Shown in pieces: positions 42,117 to 53,147 of a stretch of DNA of 64,000 nucleotides (its first letter is position 1; every line of letters begins with the position of its first letter). A program made the translations under genes and the position numbers. Origin of the DNA: Enterobacteriaceae endosymbiont of Plateumaris braccata (GTDB lineage: Bacteria > Pseudomonadota > Gammaproteobacteria > Enterobacterales > Enterobacteriaceae); the NCBI RefSeq assembly GCF_012563325.1, contig NZ_CP046232.1:188321-252320 (forward strand), read 5' to 3'. Under the pieces are notes generated by a model. That model was given only the letters and a program-made list of their open reading frames with translations. It had not been told where the DNA came from and searched no databases.

Positions 42117-44291
42117 ATGTATAATATAAAATTATTAAATAATTTAAATGATAAACAACGACAAGTGGTATCTGCAGTACGTAAAAATTTATTAGTATTA
42201 GCAGGAGCAGGAAGTGGGAAAACACTTGTATTAGTTCGTAGAATAGCATGGTTAATATCTATAGAAAATTGTTGTCCAAAATCTATTTTAGCTGTAACTT
42301 TTACTAATAAAGCTGCTAAAGAAATAAAAATGAGAGTATCACAACTTATTGGATATAAGGAACAACAAGATATTTGGATAGGAACTTTTCATGGTTTTGC
42401 TTATTATGTACTGAGAATACATTATGCAAAAGCGAAATTACCTAAAAATTTTCAAATAATAGATAATGAAGATCAAAAACGTTTAGTAAAACGTATTATT
42501 AATATAATGAATTTAAATATAAATAAACAAAAACATTCAATCGAATATATTATAAAATGTATTAATGAAATTAAAAATAATTGTTTAAAAAATGATAAGA
42601 AAAATATACTTAATATTCCAATTTATAAAATTTATGATGAATATCAAAAATTATGTGAAATTAATGGTGTTATAGATTTTAATGAATTAATATTTAAATT
42701 ACATAAATTATTATTAAATAATAAAGACATATTAAAAATATATCAAAATCGTTTTCAAAATATTTTAATTGATGAATTTCAAGATACTAATAGTATACAA
42801 TATAATTGTATTTATTTATTATATAAAAAAAATTATAAAGTTAAAATTACTATAGTAGGTGATGATGATCAATCTATTTACGGATGGCGTGGTGCAAAAA
42901 TAGAAAACATTAATTATTTTTTAAAAGATTTTCATAATGTTCAGACAATTTTATTAGAACAAAATTATCGTTCTACAAGTAATATTCTTAATGCTGCAAA
43001 TAAATTAATATCAAATAATAATTCATTTAGATTAGAAAAAAAATTATGGACAAATACTAATAATGGAAAATTAATATCAATATATTTTGCATTAAATGAA
43101 TTTGATGAAGCAAAATATATTATAAATTATATAAAAGATAATTTAATAAAAAAAAATATACAATTAGATAATTGTGTAATTTTATATAGGAATAATTCTC
43201 AGTCACGTATTATAGAAGAAAATATGTTAAAAAATAATATTCCTTATAAAATTACTGGTAGTATTCGGTTTTATGAAAGACAAGAAATAAAGAATACTTT
43301 ATCATATTTAAAATTAATATCTAATTATAATGATGATAGTTCTTTTGAAAGAATTATTAATATTCCTAAAAGAGGAATAGGAATTATTACTATAAATACT
43401 ATAAAATCTATAGCTAAAAAATTAAATTTGACATTATGGAAAGCAAGTAATTTCATTATTAATGAAAAGAAAAATATTTTAAGTAAAATAACATTTAATT
43501 CATTAAAAAAATTTATTTATTTAATAAAACTTTTAAAAAAAAATACAATAAATTATTCATTACCAATAAAAATTGAAGAAATTATAAAATCTTCAGGATT
43601 ATGGAATTTATATTTACAAAATAATTATGAAAAAAATAATACTCAAATAAATAATTTAAAAGAATTAATTAATTCTGCAGTTCAGTTTGTAAAATATAAA
43701 TCTAATCATAATATAAATAAAAAAGATAATTTAATAGAATTTTTATCACAAACTATATTAGAATATGATAGTAAAAATGAACAAAAAGAAAATAAAAATA
43801 GTAATTTTGTACAAATGATGACTATTCATTCTTCAAAAGGATTGGAATTTTCTCAAGTATTCATTATTGGTATGGAAGAAGGAATTTTTCCTAATAAAAC
43901 ATCATTAAATAATGACGAATATATTTATGAAGAAAGACGTTTAGCATATGTAGGTATTACAAGAGCTAAAAAAAAACTAATATTAACTTATACAAAAAAA
44001 CGTCATTTTTATGGAAAAGAGATTAATTCATTACCATCTAGATTTATACATGAATTACCTAATGATTGTATTAAAAAAATTAGTTATTTAGATAATAAAA
44101 AAAATTCTACAAATACTTTTATTACTAATAATAATTTTTATTTAGGACAAATAATTTATCATAATATTTTTGGTAAAGGAATTATTTTAAAAATTGAACA
44201 AGTAAAAAATAATAAGAAAGTAAAAATAAAATTTACAAACATCGGTATCAAATGGATAATGTCTAATTATATTACAACATATGAACAATAA
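42117..44291 (+). CDS. uvrD: DNA helicase II UvrD
   Basis: Superfamily 1A 3'-5' helicase for mismatch and nucleotide excision repair. Length is 724 residues (E. coli 720). Motif I is AGAGSGKT, motif II IDEFQDTN, motif III DDDQSIYGWRGA, and motif VI YVGITRAKKKL. The C-terminal tudor-like segment is still present (GQIIYHNIFGKGIILKIE). Rep is similar, but the dapF-corA context and the C-terminus point to UvrD. Together with mutL it suggests part of DNA repair is kept. Confidence 0.96.
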   Translation: MYNIKLLNNLNDKQRQVVSAVRKNLLVLAGAGSGKTLVLVRRIAWLISIENCCPKSILAVTFTNKAAKEIKMRVSQLIGYKEQQDIWIGTFHGFAYYVLRIHYAKAKLPKNFQIIDNEDQKRLVKRIINIMNLNINKQKHSIEYIIKCINEIKNNCLKNDKKNILNIPIYKIYDEYQKLCEINGVIDFNELIFKLHKLLLNNKDILKIYQNRFQNILIDEFQDTNSIQYNCIYLLYKKNYKVKITIVGDDDQSIYGWRGAKIENINYFLKDFHNVQTILLEQNYRSTSNILNAANKLISNNNSFRLEKKLWTNTNNGKLISIYFALNEFDEAKYIINYIKDNLIKKNIQLDNCVILYRNNSQSRIIEENMLKNNIPYKITGSIRFYERQEIKNTLSYLKLISNYNDDSSFERIINIPKRGIGIITINTIKSIAKKLNLTLWKASNFIINEKKNILSKITFNSLKKFIYLIKLLKKNTINYSLPIKIEEIIKSSGLWNLYLQNNYEKNNTQINNLKELINSAVQFVKYKSNHNINKKDNLIEFLSQTILEYDSKNEQKENKNSNFVQMMTIHSSKGLEFSQVFIIGMEEGIFPNKTSLNNDEYIYEERRLAYVGITRAKKKLILTYTKKRHFYGKEINSLPSRFIHELPNDCIKKISYLDNKKNSTNTFITNNNFYLGQIIYHNIFGKGIILKIEQVKNNKKVKIKFTNIGIKWIMSNYITTYEQ

Positions 44292-44417
44292 TAATATTAC
44301 AACTTAATAAATTATGTTATAACAGATAATAATTCAAAATTATAATTTTAAAAAATTATTATTAGAATTTTAAATTATATATATTAATATATCTCTTATT
44401 ATGGGAGTAAACATAAT

Positions 44418-45365
44418 ATGCTAAGTGTTTTTAAAATATATAAAAATCGTTTAACACGTCTAGAATTAAATGATAATAATTTTTCAGATTCTATCTGGAT
44501 AGATTTAATAAAACCTAATAATAACGAAAGAAAAAAAATATATTATTTGTTAGGACAAAATTTAGCTACTAGACCTGAATTAGAAGATATAGAAGCATCT
44601 GCAAGATTTTTTGAAAATGAAGAAGGATTACATATTCATTCATTCTTTTTTTATGAAGATATTGATGATCATGCAGGAACTGCAACAGTAGCATTTACTG
44701 TTAAAGATGGACGTTTATATACATTACGAGAACGTGAGTTACCTGCTTTCCGTTTATATAGAATGCGTACACGTAATCAAAAAATAGCAGATGGTAATCC
44801 ATATGAAATATTATTAGCTTTACTTGAAACAAAAATTGAACAGTTAGCGGATGAAATTGAAAATATATATAGTGATTTAGAACATTTAAGCAGAATAATT
44901 ATGAAAGGACATCAAGATGATAAATTTGATAATGCTCTTCCAACTTTAGCTGAATTAGAAGATATTGGATGGAAAGTTAGATTATGTTTAATGGATACAC
45001 AAAGAGCATTAAATTTTTTAATGAGAAAAACAAAATTACCTAATAATCAAATGGAACAAGCAAGAGAAATACAAAGAGATATTGAGTCATTATTACCACA
45101 TAACGAATCTTTATTACAAAAAGTTACTTTTTTAATGCAAGCAGCTATGGGTTTTATTAATATAGAACAAAATAGAATTATAAAAATTTTTTCATTAGTT
45201 TCTGTAATATTTTTACCACCAACTTTAGTTGCTTCGAGTTATGGTATGAATTTTTCTTTTATTCCTGAATTAAAATGGAAATATGGTTATCCATATGCAT
45301 TAATATTTATGATATTAGCTGGATTAGCTCCATATTTTTATTTCAAAAAAAAAAAATGGTTATAA
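44418..45365 (+). CDS. corA: Magnesium/cobalt transporter CorA
   Basis: Pentameric Mg2+ channel of the inner membrane. Length is 315 residues (E. coli 316). The large soluble domain is followed by two C-terminal membrane helices with the selectivity motif YGMNF between them and a short basic tail (FKKKKWL). It is notably well conserved. The tail is encoded by a 12-A run (45345-45356), where polymerase slippage could shift the last codons. It follows uvrD as in E. coli. Confidence 0.97.
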   Translation: MLSVFKIYKNRLTRLELNDNNFSDSIWIDLIKPNNNERKKIYYLLGQNLATRPELEDIEASARFFENEEGLHIHSFFFYEDIDDHAGTATVAFTVKDGRLYTLRERELPAFRLYRMRTRNQKIADGNPYEILLALLETKIEQLADEIENIYSDLEHLSRIIMKGHQDDKFDNALPTLAELEDIGWKVRLCLMDTQRALNFLMRKTKLPNNQMEQAREIQRDIESLLPHNESLLQKVTFLMQAAMGFINIEQNRIIKIFSLVSVIFLPPTLVASSYGMNFSFIPELKWKYGYPYALIFMILAGLAPYFYFKKKKWL

Positions 45366-45503
45366 TAAAACACTTTAAAAATTTAAAATAAAATTTTAAA
45401 TCTTATTTTAACAAAATTAAAGGAAAAATAATCTAATATTAAAAATATTTTTAAAAATGTCATAATTTTATATTAATTAAAATTAAATATTTATTTAATT
45501 TTA

Positions 45504-45548
45504 ATTAACATAGGAAAAATAAATTTATTTAACCTATGTTAATTTTTG
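45504..45548 (+). terminator. Terminator after corA
   Basis: A perfect 12-base-pair stem (AATTAACATAGG and its complement) with an 18-base loop that can itself pair, followed by a T run. It lies between the convergent ends of corA and ansP. Confidence 0.7.
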
Positions 45549-45584
45549 AAAATTTTACTAAATATTTATAAAATAATAATCATA

Positions 45585-47048
45585 TTATTTTGTTATTTTG
45601 TTATTTTTTTCATATTCTTTTACATTTTTTTTAACTTTTAACCATCCTATATATAATATTATCGTTAATATAGGTATACAAATTATTAAATATATACAAT
45701 TAGGATATGTAAAAAACATTGAAATTGTTACAAATATAAGAAAACATAAAGTTAACCATGAAGTAAAAGGAGCTCCAGGCATTTTAAAATTAATTTTTTT
45801 AATTTTTCCTAAATTAATAGCTTTTCTTAATTTCATTTGACAAAGAATAATAAAAGTCCATGCAGAAATAATTCCTAAAGAAGCAATACTAATCATTATT
45901 TCTAATATTTTATAAGAAAAAATATAATTTAAATATACACCTATCATATAAAATATAAGAGTTATAATTATCCCAACATAAGGAATTTTATTTTTATTCA
46001 TTTTAGTTAATATCTTAGGTGCACATCTTCTAATTGCTAAAGATCTTAGAATTCTACTTGTAGAGTATAATCCTGCATTTAAACTTGAAAAAGCTGCACT
46101 TAAAACAACAAAATTCATTATTCCGGCTATATATTTAAAACCTGCTTTATTAAAATATGTAATAAAAGGACTTTCATAAGCTTTATATTCATTCCATGGC
46201 ATTAATAAAATTAATAATAATATTGAACCTACATAAAAAATAACAATTCTAAAAATAACATTATTAATAGCCTTAGGTATTATTTTTTTAGGATTTTTAC
46301 ATTCTTCTGAAGCTGTACCAATTAATTCTATAGATGCAAAAGAAAATATTACACCTTGTATTAAAGATATTGATGTAAAAAAACCATTAGGAAAAATTTG
46401 ACCGTGTCCTTGTAAAACAAAATTATACCCATTATGTATAATAACATTAGTATGAGAATAATACTGACTACAAAACATTATTGTACCAACTACAAGAAAA
46501 GTTATAATTGCTATAACTTTTATCATAGAGAAACAAAATTCTATTTCTGCAAACCATTTAACTCCTATAATATTAATAACTCCAATAATTATTACTGTAA
46601 TTAAACCTATTGACCATTGAGGTATAAAATGTAATATATTCCAATAATACATATAAATTGTTATTGCTGTTATATCTATAATACCAGTTATTATCCAATT
46701 AATAAAATACATCCAACCACATACATATGCTGCTTTATTACCTAAAAATTCTGAAGAATAAGAAACAAAACTTCCACTAGAAGGTCTATATAATAATAAT
46801 TCTCCTAATGCTCGCATAATAAAAAAACAAAATAAACCGCATATTAAATACATGACAATTAATCCTATTCCCATACTATGCAATCTAGAACCTGTTCCTA
46901 AAAATAAACCAGAACCAATAGCACCACCAATTGCAATCATTTGTACATGACGGTTAGTCATTACTTGATTATATTTAGAGCTTTGACGAGTAGAACCATT
47001 CCTATCAGTATCTGTTTTAGAGTTAATATCCTTTTGATTTTTTCTCAT
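45585..47048 (-). CDS. ansP: Amino-acid permease of the APC family, L-asparagine permease type
   Basis: Proton-coupled amino-acid importer with 12 predicted membrane segments. Length is 487 residues (E. coli AnsP 499). Long stretches match AnsP rather than its paralogues, for example VQMIAIGGAIGSGLFLGTG, RPSSGSFVSYSSEFLG, GWMYFINW with GIIDITAI, and PGAPFTSWLTL. It starts with a hydrophilic tail of about 28 residues. Asparagine is the most likely substrate, though related carriers take aromatic or other amino acids. It is convergent with corA and divergent from sucA, in a place where E. coli has no such gene. Confidence 0.88.
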   Translation of the reverse strand: MRKNQKDINSKTDTDRNGSTRQSSKYNQVMTNRHVQMIAIGGAIGSGLFLGTGSRLHSMGIGLIVMYLICGLFCFFIMRALGELLLYRPSSGSFVSYSSEFLGNKAAYVCGWMYFINWIITGIIDITAITIYMYYWNILHFIPQWSIGLITVIIIGVINIIGVKWFAEIEFCFSMIKVIAIITFLVVGTIMFCSQYYSHTNVIIHNGYNFVLQGHGQIFPNGFFTSISLIQGVIFSFASIELIGTASEECKNPKKIIPKAINNVIFRIVIFYVGSILLLILLMPWNEYKAYESPFITYFNKAGFKYIAGIMNFVVLSAAFSSLNAGLYSTSRILRSLAIRRCAPKILTKMNKNKIPYVGIIITLIFYMIGVYLNYIFSYKILEIMISIASLGIISAWTFIILCQMKLRKAINLGKIKKINFKMPGAPFTSWLTLCFLIFVTISMFFTYPNCIYLIICIPILTIILYIGWLKVKKNVKEYEKNNKITK

Positions 47049-47385
47049 TATTCATTCCTAATTTAATTTTATATTTATAATTAACTGGAAAATATCGAAT
47101 AATAAAATATTAGATTTTTATCAATCTAAAAAATTTTAAATAATTATATTACATATAAATTTTTTATATAAATTTTTTATATAAATTTAAATAATTATTT
47201 ATGATATTATAAGATTATTAAAACTTATAATTTTATTAAATATCATAAATTATACATAATTATATTAATATATATATTAATATTAATAATTAATAGTATA
47301 TTATATATTAAATTTTTTTTATAATAATTTATTTTAATTATTTTAAATAAATAAACTTTTATAAAATATATTTTTGGAATATTAA
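47049..47385. other. Intergenic region between ansP and sucA
   Basis: 337 bases, almost only A and T, between divergent genes. It must hold both promoters but no clear -35/-10 pair can be singled out. It contains the small tandem repeat at 47155-47188. No gene or gene remnant was recognised. Confidence 0.6.
47155..47188. repeat. Short tandem repeat, 13-base unit
   Basis: ATAAATTTTTTAT occurs twice in tandem (47155-47167, 47168-47180) followed by a partial third copy ATAAATTT. Probably the result of replication slippage. Confidence 0.85.
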
Positions 47386-50112
47386 ATGAATAATTATGAT
47401 ATAAGTTCTAAAATAAATTTTTTAGATATAAATATTTTTTATATAGAAAAATTATATCAAAAATTTTTAGTAAATCCTTTTTCTATAGATAAATCTTGGA
47501 AAAATTTTTTTCAAACATTTACAAATAATACAAATAGTGATTTTATAAATTTTTTAAATAAAAAAAATCTTAATAAGAATTATATTCAAAATTTATACTT
47601 AATAGAAAAATTAAATCAATTAATTAATAACTTTAGAATTCTAGGTCATTATTATTCTAATATAAATCCTTTAAAAAAAAACGAAAAAAAAATAAATCAT
47701 ATTTTTAATTTAGAAAATTATAAATTTATTAAAAAAAATTTAAATGAAAAATTAAAAATAAATAATTTCCCAAATAAAATATCAATTATTGATATTTATC
47801 ATTTTTTTAAAAATGTATATTGTAATTCTATTGGGATAGAATATATGCATATATATGAAAATGAAAAAATTTGGATTCAAAATAAAATTGAAATAATAAA
47901 AAAAAATTTTTCTCATGACGAAAAAAAAATATTTTTAGAAGAACTAATGGCTTCACTAATATTTGAAAAATTTATAAGTAAAAAATTTCCAGGATCAAAA
48001 AGATTTTCTTTAGAAGGATGTGATGTTTTAATTCCAATATTAAAAGAAATAATACGTTATTCTAGTAATAATAAAAATAATATAACAGAAATAGTATTAA
48101 GTATGGCTCATAGAGGAAGATTAAATGTTTTAACAAATATTATGGGTAAAAAAACTGAAGATATTATAAATGAATTTAATAATATTATTATTAATGAATA
48201 TTGTTCGGATGATGTAAAATATCATTTAGGATATGATTGTAATATAAACATAAATAATAAAATTATTAAATTAAAATTAGCTTTTAATCCATCACATTTA
48301 GAAATAATTAACTCTGTTATTATGGGTATAACTAGAGCAAAAAATGATTTATCAAAAGAAAAAAATAAAAATCAAAAAATACTACCTATTAATATCCATG
48401 GTGACTCTTCTATTACAGGACAAGGAGTTGTACAAGAAATTTTAAATATGTCTAATACTAGAGGATATAATGTTAAAGGAACAATTCATATTATTATCAA
48501 TAATCAAATAGGATTTACTACTTCAAATATTAAAGATTCTAGGTCTAGTCATTATTGTAGTGATATAGCAAAAATGATTCAGTCTCCTATTTTTCATGTA
48601 AATGCTGATAATGTAGAAGATGTAATTTTTATATTACGTGTAGCTATTGATTTTAGAAATAAATTTAATCGAGATGTTTTTATAGATTTAGTTTCTTATA
48701 GAAGGTATGGACATAATGAATCTGATGATCCTTATATTACACAACCAATTATGTATAATATAATAAAAAAACATCCAACAATTCAAGAATTATATTCTTC
48801 TAAATTAATTGCAAATAAAATAATAGATAAACAATATTATCTAAATTTAGAAAAAAAATATTATAATTTACTTAATAATGGTGATTATTTAACAAAAACT
48901 TTTTTAAATAAAAAAAAGAAAAATAAATCTATCAATCAAAATATTATAAATATAGATTATTTAAAAAAACTACTTATTAAAATCTCTACTATTCCTAAAA
49001 ATTTTAATGCACATCCTAGAGTAATAAAAATTTTTTCTGATAGAATTAATATGGTAAATACAAAAAAAATTGATTGGGGAGCAGCAGAAAATTTAGCATA
49101 TGCTCATATTTTAAATTATGGAATTTCATGTCGTTTAACTGGACAAGATGTAAAAAGAGGTACTTTTTCACATAGACATGCTGTTATCTATGATCAATTA
49201 AATGGAAGTTCTTATTGCCCTTTACAAAATATTAAATCAGACCAAGGAATATTTTATATTTATAATTCTGTTTTATCAGAAGAGGCTGTATTAGGGTTTG
49301 AATATGGTTATTCTATTAATCATTCAAATATATTAACAATTTGGGAAAGTCAATTTGGAGATTTTGCTAATGGAGCTCAAATTGTTATAGATCAATTTAT
49401 AAGTTCAGGAGAAAAAAAATGGAATTATAAATCTAATTTAATTCTTATATTACCTCATGGATATGATGGTCAAGGTCCTGAACATTCTTCTGCTAGAATA
49501 GAAAGATATTTACAATTAAGTGCAGAAAATAATATGAAAATTTGTATACCAACTAATACATCACAAATATATCATTTATTATGTAAACAAGCATTTAATG
49601 TAAATAAAAAGCCACTTATTATTATTTCTCCAAAAGCTCTTTTAAGATATAATTTAGCTAAATCAAATCTAAATGATTTAGTAAATAAAAAATTTTTTTC
49701 TGTTATAGATGAAAATAAAATTGATATTGATATTTTAAATGTTAAACGTATTATTTTTTGTTCAGGAAAAATATATTATGATTTATTAAACTATAAAAAT
49801 AATATAAAAAATAATAATATATTTATTATTAGAATTGAACAATTATATCCGTTACCATTAAAAAGTTTAAATAAAATTTTTAAAAAATATAAAATAATCA
49901 ATAATTTTATTTGGTGTCAAGAAGAACCTAGAAATCAAGGAGCTTGGAACTATATTCAGTATAATTTTCAAAAAAAATTTTTTTGTAAAATTAATTATAT
50001 AGGCAGAAGTGAATCTTCTTCTCCAGCCACAGGTCACTTATCTATTCATAAACAAGAACAACAAAAAATATTATACTCAGCATTTAATACTAATAAAATT
50101 TATAATAAATAA
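47386..50112 (+). CDS. sucA: 2-oxoglutarate dehydrogenase E1 component
   Basis: Thiamine-diphosphate decarboxylase that starts conversion of 2-oxoglutarate to succinyl-CoA. Length is 908 residues (E. coli 933). Visible landmarks are MAHRGRLNVLTNI, HGDSSITGQG and EGCDVL in the N-terminal half, and GTFSHRHAV and LPHGYDGQGPEHSSARIER in the C-terminal half. The N-terminus is divergent and rich in asparagine and lysine. It is followed by sucB after 30 bases. sucC and sucD, next in E. coli, are missing here. Confidence 0.97.
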   Translation: MNNYDISSKINFLDINIFYIEKLYQKFLVNPFSIDKSWKNFFQTFTNNTNSDFINFLNKKNLNKNYIQNLYLIEKLNQLINNFRILGHYYSNINPLKKNEKKINHIFNLENYKFIKKNLNEKLKINNFPNKISIIDIYHFFKNVYCNSIGIEYMHIYENEKIWIQNKIEIIKKNFSHDEKKIFLEELMASLIFEKFISKKFPGSKRFSLEGCDVLIPILKEIIRYSSNNKNNITEIVLSMAHRGRLNVLTNIMGKKTEDIINEFNNIIINEYCSDDVKYHLGYDCNININNKIIKLKLAFNPSHLEIINSVIMGITRAKNDLSKEKNKNQKILPINIHGDSSITGQGVVQEILNMSNTRGYNVKGTIHIIINNQIGFTTSNIKDSRSSHYCSDIAKMIQSPIFHVNADNVEDVIFILRVAIDFRNKFNRDVFIDLVSYRRYGHNESDDPYITQPIMYNIIKKHPTIQELYSSKLIANKIIDKQYYLNLEKKYYNLLNNGDYLTKTFLNKKKKNKSINQNIINIDYLKKLLIKISTIPKNFNAHPRVIKIFSDRINMVNTKKIDWGAAENLAYAHILNYGISCRLTGQDVKRGTFSHRHAVIYDQLNGSSYCPLQNIKSDQGIFYIYNSVLSEEAVLGFEYGYSINHSNILTIWESQFGDFANGAQIVIDQFISSGEKKWNYKSNLILILPHGYDGQGPEHSSARIERYLQLSAENNMKICIPTNTSQIYHLLCKQAFNVNKKPLIIISPKALLRYNLAKSNLNDLVNKKFFSVIDENKIDIDILNVKRIIFCSGKIYYDLLNYKNNIKNNNIFIIRIEQLYPLPLKSLNKIFKKYKIINNFIWCQEEPRNQGAWNYIQYNFQKKFFCKINYIGRSESSSPATGHLSIHKQEQQKILYSAFNTNKIYNK

Positions 50113-50142
50113 AATTTTTAAAAAATTAGGAAAATATAATAT

Positions 50143-51321
50143 ATGAATATTATTAATATTATTGTTCCAGAATTACCAGAATCAGTTAATAACGCTGTTA
50201 TAATTCAGTGGCATAAAAAACCAGGAGACAAAATATATCTTGATGATATTCTTGTAGAATTAGAAACTGATAAAGTAGTATTAGAAATACCTGCTACTAA
50301 AAATGGTATTTTAAATAGTATTTTAGTGGATACTGGTAACATAGTAGAATCTCAACAAATTATAGGTACAATAAATTTAACAAAAAATTTAGATAATGTT
50401 GCATTAAATATAACAAATAATAAAAATAACAAATTAAAAAAACAATTAAATAATTTTAAAAAAAATAATTTTACAGATAAAAAAATTAATGATTTTAGTC
50501 CATCTATTCGTAAAAAAATTAAAACAAATAACATTACTATAGAACAAATTAATGATTTTAATAATTTAAATATAAATAAAATAAAAAATTTTCATAAAAA
50601 AGAAAAAGATAGTTCATTAGTTAATAATTATAAACGTGTTAAAATGACACCAATTAGAAAACATATTGCTCAAAGATTGATGGAATCAAAGAATAATTCT
50701 GTAATGTTAACTACTTTTAATGAAGTTAATATGCAAAAAATTATTAATATAAGACAAAAATATGGTGAACTTTTTAAAAGAAAATATGAGATTAAATTAG
50801 GTTTAACATCTTTTCATGTAAAAGCTGTTTCTCAAGCACTTAAATTTTTCCCTAAACTAAATGCTTTTATAGATGGAGAAGATATTATTTATAATGATAT
50901 ATATAATATCAATATAGCATTATCAACAGAAAGAGGTTTATTAGCACCTATTATAAAAAATACTAATAATTTATCTTTAGTTGAAATTGAAAAAGAAATA
51001 AAAAAACTAGTTGTTAAAGGAAATACAAATAAATTATCTGTTGATGATTTGTCTAGCGGTAATTTTACAATTACTAATGGAGGTGTTTTTGGTTCACTTA
51101 TGTCTACACCAATTATAAATCCTCCTCAAAGTGCTATATTAGGAATACATGCAATTAATAATAGACCATTTGTATTAAATAATAAAATTAGTATTGTACC
51201 TATAATGTATTTAGCATTATCATATGATCATCGTTTAATAGATGGGAAAGATTCAATAAAATTTTTATTTTTAATAAAACAATTATTAGAAGATCCATTT
51301 CGTTTATTATTAAATATTTAA
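50143..51321 (+). CDS. sucB: 2-oxoglutarate dehydrogenase E2 (dihydrolipoyl succinyltransferase)
   Basis: Core of the 2-oxoglutarate dehydrogenase complex. Length is 392 residues (E. coli 405). One lipoyl domain has the lipoyl lysine at K44 ([10 protein letters not shown]). The subunit-binding domain starts near FSPSIRKK (about residue 112). The acyltransferase motif HRLIDG has H363 and D367. E3 is supplied by lpd at 61090. The product succinyl-CoA is needed by DapD in lysine synthesis. Confidence 0.97.
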   Translation: MNIINIIVPELPESVNNAVIIQWHKKPGDKIYLDDILVELETDKVVLEIPATKNGILNSILVDTGNIVESQQIIGTINLTKNLDNVALNITNNKNNKLKKQLNNFKKNNFTDKKINDFSPSIRKKIKTNNITIEQINDFNNLNINKIKNFHKKEKDSSLVNNYKRVKMTPIRKHIAQRLMESKNNSVMLTTFNEVNMQKIINIRQKYGELFKRKYEIKLGLTSFHVKAVSQALKFFPKLNAFIDGEDIIYNDIYNINIALSTERGLLAPIIKNTNNLSLVEIEKEIKKLVVKGNTNKLSVDDLSSGNFTITNGGVFGSLMSTPIINPPQSAILGIHAINNRPFVLNNKISIVPIMYLALSYDHRLIDGKDSIKFLFLIKQLLEDPFRLLLNI

Positions 51322-51532
51322 ATTAATTAAATTTATAATTAAAAATTTAATTTTAATTTTAATATTATATATTCTAAATATATATAATTTAATTAAATAA
51401 AAATTAAAATAATTTTTATTATAAAAATATGATTTTAAATTTCATTTAAGTTAATATGTGTAATACAATTATATTGTATTTTAAATAAATGATTTTATCA
51501 TATAAAATTAGATTAGTAGTTAAGGATTAATA

Positions 51533-53095
51533 ATGTTAAATGTTATTGAATTATCAAGATTACAATTTGCATTAACAGCAATGTATCATTTTATATTTGT
51601 TCCTTTAACATTAGGTATGTCTTTTTTGTTAGCTATTATGGAAACATTATATGTTTTATCTGAAAATATAATATATAAAGACATGACACAATTTTGGGGA
51701 AAATTATTTGGTATAAATTTTGCTTTAGGTATAGCTACTGGATTAACAATGGAGTTTCAATTTGGAACAAATTGGTCATATTATTCTCATTATGTAGGAG
51801 ATATTTTTGGTGCACCATTAGCAATTGAAGGATTAATGGCATTTTTTCTTGAATCAACTTTTGTTGGTTTATTTTTTTTAGGATGGAACCGTTTAAATAA
51901 AATTCAACATATGATTGTTACTTGGTTAGTAGCAATTGGTTCCAATTTTTCTGCTTTGTGGATTCTTATAGCTAATGCATGGATGCAAAATCCAATAGCT
52001 TCTCATTTTAATTATAAAAATATGAGAATGGAAATGGATAATTTTTGGGATTTAATTTTTAATCCTGTAGCTCAAGTAAAATTTGTACATACAGTTTCAG
52101 CTGGATATATAACTGGAGCAATGTTTATAATTGGTATTAGTTCTTATTATCTTTTAAAAAAAAGAGATATTATATTTGCAAAAAAATCAATAATTATTGC
52201 TTCTAGTTTTGGTTTGGCTTCTATTTTTTCTGTTATAGTTCTTGGTGATGAATCAGGATATCAAATGGGAGAAGTACAAAAAACTAAACTTGCAACTATT
52301 GAAGCAGAATGGGAAACACAAAAACCACCAGCATCATTTACAATTATAGGTTTTCCTAATCAAAAACATCAATTAAATAAGTATTCAATAGAGATACCTT
52401 ATTTATTAGGATTAATAGCTACAAGATCTACGAATACTCCTATTTTAGGAATTAAGGATTTAATTAAAAACCATGAATTAAAAATTAATAATGGTTTAAA
52501 AGCATTAATTATTCTTGAAAAAATACAAAATGGTTCAGCTAATAATAATAATATAAATTATTTTAATAAAATTAAAAAAGATTTAGGATATGGTTTTTTA
52601 GTTAAACAATATACTAATGATATAAATAATATAAAAATAAGTCAAATTAAAAAAATAGCTACAAGTACTATTCCATTAGTAGCACCTCTATTTTTTGCTT
52701 TTAGAATTATGGTTGCTTCCAGCGTTGTTTTATTAATTACTGTTATTTTAGTATTTATTAATATATTAAATAACAAATTAGTAAATAAAACATATTTATT
52801 AAAATTTTGTTTATATATAATTCCATTACCTTGGATTGCATCTGAATCAGGATGGTTTGTTTCAGAATATGGTAGACAACCATGGGCAATAGGTGAAATA
52901 TTACCTACATTTATGGCGGGTTCATCAATTAAAACAATAGAAGTTTTATTTTCTATAGTTACGATTTTTGTTTTTTATACAATATTATTATTAATTGAGT
53001 TATATTTAATGTTTAAAATTTCTCGTATTGGACCTAGTTCTTTAAATACTGGAAGATATTATTTTGAAAAAAAAATTTTTTCTAATCAATTATAA
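51533..53095 (+). CDS. cydA: Cytochrome bd-I quinol oxidase subunit I
   Basis: Membrane quinol oxidase subunit that carries haems b558, b595 and d. Length is 520 residues (E. coli 522). Haem ligands are visible: H19 in TAMYHFIF, the histidine in KFVHTVSAGY (E. coli H186), and the methionine in FRIMVASS (E. coli M393). The long Q-loop, starting GDESGYQMGEVQ, marks the E. coli-type subfamily. It heads cydA-cydB-cydX. It works at low oxygen, and may be the only terminal oxidase if cyo is absent elsewhere. Confidence 0.98.
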   Translation: MLNVIELSRLQFALTAMYHFIFVPLTLGMSFLLAIMETLYVLSENIIYKDMTQFWGKLFGINFALGIATGLTMEFQFGTNWSYYSHYVGDIFGAPLAIEGLMAFFLESTFVGLFFLGWNRLNKIQHMIVTWLVAIGSNFSALWILIANAWMQNPIASHFNYKNMRMEMDNFWDLIFNPVAQVKFVHTVSAGYITGAMFIIGISSYYLLKKRDIIFAKKSIIIASSFGLASIFSVIVLGDESGYQMGEVQKTKLATIEAEWETQKPPASFTIIGFPNQKHQLNKYSIEIPYLLGLIATRSTNTPILGIKDLIKNHELKINNGLKALIILEKIQNGSANNNNINYFNKIKKDLGYGFLVKQYTNDINNIKISQIKKIATSTIPLVAPLFFAFRIMVASSVVLLITVILVFINILNNKLVNKTYLLKFCLYIIPLPWIASESGWFVSEYGRQPWAIGEILPTFMAGSSIKTIEVLFSIVTIFVFYTILLLIELYLMFKISRIGPSSLNTGRYYFEKKIFSNQL

Positions 53096-53147
53096 TTTTT
53101 ACATAAATTATTTATATAAAAATATATACTATAGTAGGTTATTTTAA

